6,815 nucleotides of DNA, from NCBI GenBank assembly GCA_002428045.1, contig DIZZ01000150.1:1-6815 (forward strand), in the 5' to 3' direction. This DNA comes from Verrucomicrobia bacterium UBA6015 (GTDB lineage Bacteria > Verrucomicrobiota > Kiritimatiellia > UBA8416). The position numbers and the translations under genes are program-made. Below are positions 1 through 4,832 of this stretch, piece by piece; the first letter of the stretch is position 1, and each line of letters opens with the position of its first letter. A model generated the notes under the pieces. That model saw only the letters and a list, made by a program, of their open reading frames with translations, searched no databases and had not been told where the DNA came from.

Positions 1-46
1 ACACTCCGTGCCCGCCGATTATGCAATCGAATGGTTGTAATGTATT
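1..46. other. Left-edge flank without a certain gene
   Basis: This short stretch lies beyond the alaS stop. No hairpin followed by a T-run is visible on the minus strand, so no terminator for alaS can be called. On the plus strand, the frame starting at base 2 reads HSVPADYAIEWL and stops with TAA at 38-40, seven bases short of the alaS stop. It could be the tail of a convergent gene, but twelve codons are too few to tell it from chance. Confidence 0.3.
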
Positions 47-1834
47 TTATTCCAGCACAGCACGGATGCGACGCACACCGGCACTGGATGATTCTTCCTT
101 CTGGATCTTGAAATGGCCGAGTTCGCCGGTACGCAGGACATGCGGCCCACCGCAGACCTCCATCGAGAAATCGCCAACCGTGTAGACCTTGACCTGCTCG
201 CCGTACTTGCCAGTGAACAGCGCCGTGGCCCCCCGCTCGCGCGCCTCCTCGATCGTCATCGTCTCGACCGTCACCGGGTAGTCGGCCCGGATGGCATCAT
301 TAACCATCGTCTCCACCTGGGTGATCTGTTCGGGCGTCATCTTATCGGTATGTGTAAAGTCGAACCGCAGCCGCTCGGACGTGATATTGGATCCCTTCTG
401 CCTGGCGTGCTCCCCCAACACCGTCTGCAGGGCCTTATGCAGCAGGTGGGTCGCGGTATGCAGGCGCGTCGTCATCTCGGAATTGTCGGCCAGCCCCCCT
501 TTGAACGCTTTCTCGGCACTGGCCTTGGACACTTCCTTGTGCTTGTCAAACGCGTCTTCAAACCCCGCGCGGTCAATCAGCAAGCCTTTTTCCGAACAGA
601 TTTCCTCGGTGAATTCGAGCGGAAAACCGCAGGTGTCATAAAGTCGGAAGGCAACCTTTCCGGGAAGCTGTGCCTGCCCGAACTCGAGCATCTTGCCGAT
701 CACCTTGTCCAGCTCGGCCATGCCGCGACTGAGGGTCTTCTCGAACTTCTCCTCTTCCTGGCTGAGCTCAGTAGTGATTGTCTCGCGACGGGCACCCAGC
801 TCCGGATAGACGTGCTGGTAACCGTCGATCACCGCGCCCGCCAGCGCCCGCGAGAACCCGGGTTGCAGACCAAGCTGCTTGGCGTAACGCACCGAACGGC
901 GGATCAGCCGCCGCAGGACATACCCCTGCCCCAGGTTGCTCGGACTGATCCCCTGTTCATCGCCGAGAATGAAGACCGAACTGCGTATGTGGTCGGCCAC
1001 GACGCGGAACGCCTTGGTGGTTTCGGGATCATCCGTCATCGTCTTGCCGGAAGCCGCGGAGATGACCTCGATCACCGAGGCGAAAAGCTCGGTCTCGTAC
1101 ACGCTGCGCTTGCCCTGGAGCATGGCGATCGTCCGCTCGACGCCCATGCCGGTGTCGACATTGTGCTGGGCCAGCGGCACATACGCGCCATCATCCTGCT
1201 TGTTGTACTGCATGAAGACGTCATTCCAGATCTCAAAATACTTCCCGCAGGAACAGCCCGGACGGCAGTCGGCTCCGCAGGCGTCCTTGCCTGTATCCAC
1301 GAACATCTCGGTATCGGGACCGCACGGCCCGGTCTTGCCAGCGGGACCCCACCAGTTGTCCTTCATCGGCAGCGCGAAAATTCGGGATTCGGGAATCCCC
1401 AGCTTGCGCCAGATGGCGATCGAGGTATCATCCTTCGGGATATGCGCATTCCCCTCGAAAACCGTCACCGACAAGGCGGCCGGATCAAACCCGAGATAGG
1501 CCTTCGAGGTCAAAAACTCGTGCGACCAGGCGATCGCCTCCTCCTTGAAGTAATCGCCCAGCGACCAGTTGCCAAGCATCTCGAAAAACGTCAGGTGCGA
1601 GCGATCCCCCACGCTATCGATATCCCCCGTGCGGATGCACTTCTGACAATCACAAAGGCGCGTTCCGGCGGGATGCTTCTCGCCCAGCAGATAGGGCACC
1701 AGCGGATGCATCCCCGCCGTTGTGAACAGCACGGTCGGGTCATTCTGCGGGATAAGGGAACTGCCGGAGATGACCGCGTGACCCTTACTTTTAAAGAAAT
1801 CCAGATACATCTGCCTGAGTTCATCAGCCTTCAT
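47..1834 (-). CDS. alaS: Alanyl-tRNA synthetase, compact form without beta-barrel and C-Ala domain
   Basis: This is a class II synthetase that charges tRNA-Ala in the cytoplasm and clears mischarged Ser/Gly-tRNA-Ala. The 595-residue product has the catalytic core at about 1-240 (FTTAGM at 38-43, HLTFFEMLGNWSLGDYF at 80-96, GMGVERT at 229-235). The tRNA-recognition helices follow at about 240-435, including DTCGFPLEFTEEI at 400-412, and the editing domain at about 455-595. All four editing zinc ligands are present: H459 and H463 in HTATH, C561 and H565 in CGGPH. Most bacterial AlaRS are about 875 residues; here the beta-barrel before the editing domain and the whole C-Ala tail are missing, and the protein ends at GVRRIRAVLE. 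Spirochaete AlaRS are similarly short, so this is probably a natural short form rather than a truncation. A cysteine cluster (C186, C190, C194, C196) precedes KYFEIWNDVFMQY. The start at 1834 is chosen because GGAGG lies five bases upstream and KADELRQMYLDFF is the usual N-terminus; extension to 1894 would run into the promoter. Confidence 0.97.
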   Translation of the reverse strand: MKADELRQMYLDFFKSKGHAVISGSSLIPQNDPTVLFTTAGMHPLVPYLLGEKHPAGTRLCDCQKCIRTGDIDSVGDRSHLTFFEMLGNWSLGDYFKEEAIAWSHEFLTSKAYLGFDPAALSVTVFEGNAHIPKDDTSIAIWRKLGIPESRIFALPMKDNWWGPAGKTGPCGPDTEMFVDTGKDACGADCRPGCSCGKYFEIWNDVFMQYNKQDDGAYVPLAQHNVDTGMGVERTIAMLQGKRSVYETELFASVIEVISAASGKTMTDDPETTKAFRVVADHIRSSVFILGDEQGISPSNLGQGYVLRRLIRRSVRYAKQLGLQPGFSRALAGAVIDGYQHVYPELGARRETITTELSQEEEKFEKTLSRGMAELDKVIGKMLEFGQAQLPGKVAFRLYDTCGFPLEFTEEICSEKGLLIDRAGFEDAFDKHKEVSKASAEKAFKGGLADNSEMTTRLHTATHLLHKALQTVLGEHARQKGSNITSERLRFDFTHTDKMTPEQITQVETMVNDAIRADYPVTVETMTIEEARERGATALFTGKYGEQVKVYTVGDFSMEVCGGPHVLRTGELGHFKIQKEESSSAGVRRIRAVLE

Positions 1835-1839
1835 AACGA

Positions 1840-1844
1840 CCTCC
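1840..1844 (-). promoter_or_regulatory. Ribosome binding site of alaS
   Basis: On the minus strand GGAGG is followed by five bases and then ATG at 1834. It fixes the alaS start and rules out the longer open frame beginning at 1894. Confidence 0.85.
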
Positions 1845-1865
1845 ATTAACATTTCAAAGTGCAAT

Positions 1866-1894
1866 ACCATAGCGACAATCATCGCAATGGTCAA
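1866..1894 (-). promoter_or_regulatory. Sigma70-type promoter candidate for alaS
   Basis: On the minus strand TTGACC (1889-1894, five of six matches to the -35 consensus) is followed by exactly 17 bases and then TATGGT (1866-1871, four of six to the -10 consensus). Initiation would fall near 1858-1860, giving a leader of about 25 bases that contains the GGAGG site. It lies wholly in the 118-bp spacer behind the Cache/CheW gene. It therefore suggests that alaS can be transcribed by itself even though the upstream gene has the same orientation. No transcript data are available. Confidence 0.55.
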
Positions 1895-1952
1895 TCCACA
1901 CGATTTAAATCATTGACAGGACGGGTACGCTGCTGGCCTTTGTTGCTTGATA

Positions 1953-4583
1953 TCAGGAAAGTGCGGCAATATGCTCGGCCAACACCCCGGCAAGCTGAGC
2001 ACCACCCACACTATTGAACACGGCGTCCAGATCCAGAACCACCGCCATGGGCGATTCTGCCGCCCCCACTGCATGAATGACACCCTTGATCATGCCGCGC
2101 TTCTGGAATGCACCCACCGGCTCAAAGCCATCGCCAGACCGGCACCCTGGAATAACCGGCCCCAGCCGATCAACCATCAAACCGACCCGGGTTGTCGCAT
2201 TGATCATGCCGACGACCATGATCAGAGGATCGCACGCTGATGAGGCACCGCTCGTCATATAGTTCAGATCGATCACCGGAATGGATTGCGCTTTATAGAA
2301 AGTACATCCGGAAACGCCCGCATGGACACCCGGAATACGGCTGACATGATTGATCGACACCGCCTCGCACACCGCCTCCACAGGCAGGGCAAGCCAATGG
2401 GCCCCCGCAAAGAAAGTGGCAAAAAGCGGGATATCAGAAACCTTGGTTCCGTCCGCCGATTGGCGTAATGCCGCGATTTTCTCGGCGGCAACACGATTCA
2501 CCAACGACTGACTATCCCTCGCCACCACCCCCAGCGGGATCAATACAATCGCGGAAATTCCATACTGGTAGCGATCGCCGGGCCCTTTGTACTCGCGATA
2601 ACCATCACCCTTCCTCGCCCCCGCCGCATAGTACACCCCGTCGAGCTCATAAACCCCGGCATACGCACGGCCCGGTTCCGGGTTGCACAAATACCCAGGC
2701 AACGCCAGGTGCTGCCCAACCTGGTAACGGCCACCGGCAGACGCAATCACCAGTCCGGACGCATCCACAAAAAGACCAACAGCCCCATCAACCGGCATGC
2801 CATCGCCGTCCCTCGGCAAGGCATCATCCAGCATCGCCGCAAACTGAGGTTCGCTATCGAAAACGATGGCAATCCCCCCAACGGTTCGCCCTGCATTCCC
2901 GACGACGGCGGCACCGTAAATAAAAGTGTGCCGACCGCCATAAAGGTCACTGGAATCAAAATCAGACACCGCATACTGTTCCGAACGATTCAGACTAAGC
3001 ACGTCCTTGACCCATCCTGCGTCAAGCGGCTTGCCGATCCAAGGCCGTGACGATGCTGTCGACGTGGCGACCACCACGCCCTTGACGTCAAAGAGCAGGA
3101 GGTTGGAGTAAACGGTATAAAGATCGTTGATATACTTCAAGATCCCATTGAGTTCATCACGGGCTTCGTCGGTGATGAACCCATTGCCCAGCAACGTGCG
3201 GAAACGACCGGTCAGAGCCCACCACCGGCAGTCATTGGCACGCTCATAGAGATTACGATCCATAATGTTAATGGCTAGCGATGCCACAAACGAGGCATCA
3301 TACAGGCTTGCGGAAACCACCGTTTGATGCAATCGCCCGATCGAATTCTCAAACACGGTCTGCGTGCGCCGCCCCGTACGGCCAATTTCCCACAGCAGAA
3401 CACCGGACGCTCCGCCACGGTTGCCATCGTGGCGGATATTCCCATTCCAGACGGTTCGATCCAGTTCCTGCTGAATGGACGAGGCCTCGCGGGGAATCCG
3501 CCGCAGGGCCTCAGAGAATAGCCGCGGATTGTTCATCACCGCCAGCAACACCAACGAATCAACCTGCTTCTCCGAGCCTTCATCATCGACAAAGGCCTGT
3601 TCCAGCGGCACCATCACATGCCCGTGCCAGCCGAGCCCCATATAGCCCTGATAGCCGCGCGTGGCGCAGGTCTTCGTAAGATAAGGCCGCCCGGAAAACC
3701 AACAGACGCCATAACGACGATCGACAATCAACGGCAATGCCGCGCCGGGAGGAATGTGATAGTGGTCGCTGCTCGCCAGGACGCGACCCTCATGATCCGT
3801 CAGCAGGATCACCTCACGCGTACTGCCGCCGGTCAATTCGGCAAAAACCCCGTCCATCTCGTTTTCAAAACGGAAACACAGACACAGCACACCGAGAACC
3901 TCCGAATCCGGACGGTTCGACGCTGTTACCCGGTAGGCATAAACCAGCGTCTTGTCGCGATGCGGCATTAGATCCGTATGCCGATAAGCTTCCACGAAGG
4001 CGGCTTTCGTCTGCATCGCAGCACGCAGAATGGGATCCCGGGAATACTCGACCGGATGCGCATCATCCATCTGCACCTGCACCTGCCCCTGCGCATCGAG
4101 AAGCATGATATTGTCGTAAACGGAGTACTTCGCCACATACTCACGAAAGCGAGCCTGCAACGCGGATTTATCCTGCTTATTGCCGTTCAGGCATTCACGA
4201 ATGTCATCGTCCGTGGCTAGGAACCCGATATCGGCCGTGCGCTCAAATAAATTGCGGATCACAATATCTACAGCGACCTGCGCCTTGGCAACGATATGCT
4301 GGACCGTCTTGTTGAGGATCTCCCGTGCGAGATTATCCAGTAATTCCGAGGTCAGGCGACGGAACCCCTCGCGCGTCGCGCTCATGTCCATGTTCTCGCC
4401 GCTCATCATCCCAAGGATCGTCAATAGGTCCCACTGCTGACCCAGCGCCTGTATCTCCACCCGGCACTCCTCCACCACATCCATATGGTTAATCAGCCCC
4501 TTGAGCTGACGGCTCACAATACAGTCCTTATAGACAAACGTCTCGCGAGAACTTGCCTCAATGCTATTTTTGACAGAATTCAT
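1953..4583 (-). CDS. Soluble sensory protein: two tandem double-Cache units plus C-terminal CheW domain
   Basis: The 876-residue product has no signal peptide and no membrane helix, so it should be cytoplasmic. Residues 1-78 look helical. Two similar units follow, about 79-330 and 410-690, each with a long leading helix (NLFERTADIGFLATD at 111-125; NLYERANDCRWWAL at 444-457). Each then has one Cache/PAS-like fold (SVYDNIMLLDAQGQV; TVYSNLLLFDVKGVV) and a second (REVILLTDHEGRVLASS; GAVGLFVDASGLVIAS). Residues 716-860 are a CheW domain (LALPVEAVCEAV at 731-742, SIPVIDLN at 767-774, VGLMVDRLGPV at 800-810). CheW couples receptors to the CheA kinase. There is no methyl-accepting or HAMP region and no kinase domain. 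I infer that small-molecule sensing by the Cache units is passed to a chemotaxis-type array; the ligand is unknown. Similar Cache-CheW proteins exist, I believe, in proteobacteria. The start at 4583 has no Shine-Dalgarno sequence; ATG at 4484 (residue 34) is an alternative. Confidence 0.88.
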   Translation of the reverse strand: MNSVKNSIEASSRETFVYKDCIVSRQLKGLINHMDVVEECRVEIQALGQQWDLLTILGMMSGENMDMSATREGFRRLTSELLDNLAREILNKTVQHIVAKAQVAVDIVIRNLFERTADIGFLATDDDIRECLNGNKQDKSALQARFREYVAKYSVYDNIMLLDAQGQVQVQMDDAHPVEYSRDPILRAAMQTKAAFVEAYRHTDLMPHRDKTLVYAYRVTASNRPDSEVLGVLCLCFRFENEMDGVFAELTGGSTREVILLTDHEGRVLASSDHYHIPPGAALPLIVDRRYGVCWFSGRPYLTKTCATRGYQGYMGLGWHGHVMVPLEQAFVDDEGSEKQVDSLVLLAVMNNPRLFSEALRRIPREASSIQQELDRTVWNGNIRHDGNRGGASGVLLWEIGRTGRRTQTVFENSIGRLHQTVVSASLYDASFVASLAINIMDRNLYERANDCRWWALTGRFRTLLGNGFITDEARDELNGILKYINDLYTVYSNLLLFDVKGVVVATSTASSRPWIGKPLDAGWVKDVLSLNRSEQYAVSDFDSSDLYGGRHTFIYGAAVVGNAGRTVGGIAIVFDSEPQFAAMLDDALPRDGDGMPVDGAVGLFVDASGLVIASAGGRYQVGQHLALPGYLCNPEPGRAYAGVYELDGVYYAAGARKGDGYREYKGPGDRYQYGISAIVLIPLGVVARDSQSLVNRVAAEKIAALRQSADGTKVSDIPLFATFFAGAHWLALPVEAVCEAVSINHVSRIPGVHAGVSGCTFYKAQSIPVIDLNYMTSGASSACDPLIMVVGMINATTRVGLMVDRLGPVIPGCRSGDGFEPVGAFQKRGMIKGVIHAVGAAESPMAVVLDLDAVFNSVGGAQLAGVLAEHIAALS
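4071..4092. repeat. Short tandem repeat of a six-base unit inside the Cache/CheW gene
   Basis: The plus strand reads CTGCAC, CTGCAC, CTGCCC, CTGC, about 3.7 units. On the coding strand it gives the alternating stretch QGQVQVQ at residues 165-171, in a beta-strand of the first Cache fold. Copy-number change would add or remove two residues and keep the frame. It is probably a product of codon choice for an alternating strand. Confidence 0.6.
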
Positions 4584-4596
4584 TGATTTTCATCAA

Positions 4597-4612
4597 AGCA
4601 AGTTCCGTTCCA
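4597..4612 (-). promoter_or_regulatory. Sigma54 (RpoN) -24/-12 promoter candidate
   Basis: The minus strand reads TGGAACG, four bases, then TTGCT. The consensus is TGGCACG-N4-TTGCW, so only one core position differs, and the invariant GG and GC doublets are exactly ten bases apart. Initiation would be predicted about 12 bases past GC, near 4586, only about three bases before the ATG at 4583. That would give an almost leaderless message, consistent with the missing Shine-Dalgarno sequence, or else mean that the true start is the ATG at 4484. Sigma54 promoters often drive motility and chemotaxis genes and need an activator bound upstream. The match could be chance. Confidence 0.42.
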
Positions 4613-4777
4613 AAATTAACAAATCAATTAAAACGAGGCATTAATGTGCGGGTGTTGACTGTATATCGATACCACTAGGAACAATTTTGCAACACCGCTA
4701 GATGCTCAAGCCTATCGATTTCAACAATTATGTCTATCGTCGATGGCACCGTTTTAAAGAATATCTGAACAGCCTTT

Positions 4778-4805
4778 CATGATGGCGGTCACCGCCGCCA
4801 TCATG
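4778..4805 (-). terminator. Strong stem-loop behind the surface-protein gene, possible terminator
   Basis: CATGATGGCGG (4778-4788) and CCGCCATCATG (4795-4805) form a perfect 11-bp stem with a six-base loop. It begins 28 bases after the stop of the surface-protein gene. Neither side carries the T-run of a classic intrinsic terminator; on the minus strand the stem is followed by AAAGGCTGTTC. It may still end or protect the 3' end of the message. Its position in a spacer between two same-direction genes supports separate transcription units. Confidence 0.45.
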
Positions 4806-4832
4806 CTCCAGCACATCAACGGGATCGTTCAA

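Larger units (their letters stand above)
4584..4832. other. Intergenic region of 249 bases between the surface-protein gene and the Cache/CheW gene
   Basis: This is the longest stretch without a clear gene and is visibly AT-richer than the flanking coding DNA. From right to left it holds an 11-bp stem-loop just behind the surface-protein gene, three ATCGAT-type palindromes (4664-4671, 4714-4719, 4736-4744), an AT-rich segment around 4612-4640, and a sigma54-type promoter element at 4597-4612 directly before the Cache/CheW start. I found no convincing sigma70 promoter for the minus strand. A 26-codon plus-strand open frame (4702-4782, MLKPIDFNNYVYRRWHRFKE...) has no ribosome binding site and is not called as a gene. 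Confidence 0.7.

Noticed and set aside
2..40. Tail of a convergent plus-strand gene (HSVPADYAIEWL, stop at 38-40)
   Set aside because: Twelve open codons at a window edge are expected by chance in most frames, so this cannot be called a gene without sequence to the left.
113..1849. 578-codon plus-strand open frame opposite alaS
   Set aside because: It is the mirror of a conserved synthetase gene, its translation is rich in R, H, L and G with no recognisable domain, and it has no promoter or ribosome binding site. Long antisense frames are common opposite GC-rich genes.
1835..1894. N-terminal extension of alaS to an ATG at 1894 (adds MTIAMIVAMVLHFEMLMEVV)
   Set aside because: The extension overlaps the proposed -35/-10 elements and the GGAGG site, and AlaRS proteins normally begin close to KADELRQ.
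2468..2923. Plus-strand 151-codon open frame within the Cache/CheW gene
   Set aside because: Its Pro/Arg/His-rich translation is typical of an antisense shadow, and the minus-strand frame shows clear domain conservation across the same bases.
4571..4593. Out-of-frame ATG ten bases upstream of the Cache/CheW start (MKINEFCQK)
   Set aside because: It ends after nine codons and overlaps the annotated start. A regulatory leader peptide is conceivable, but it lies upstream of or at the predicted sigma54 transcript start and has no ribosome binding site.
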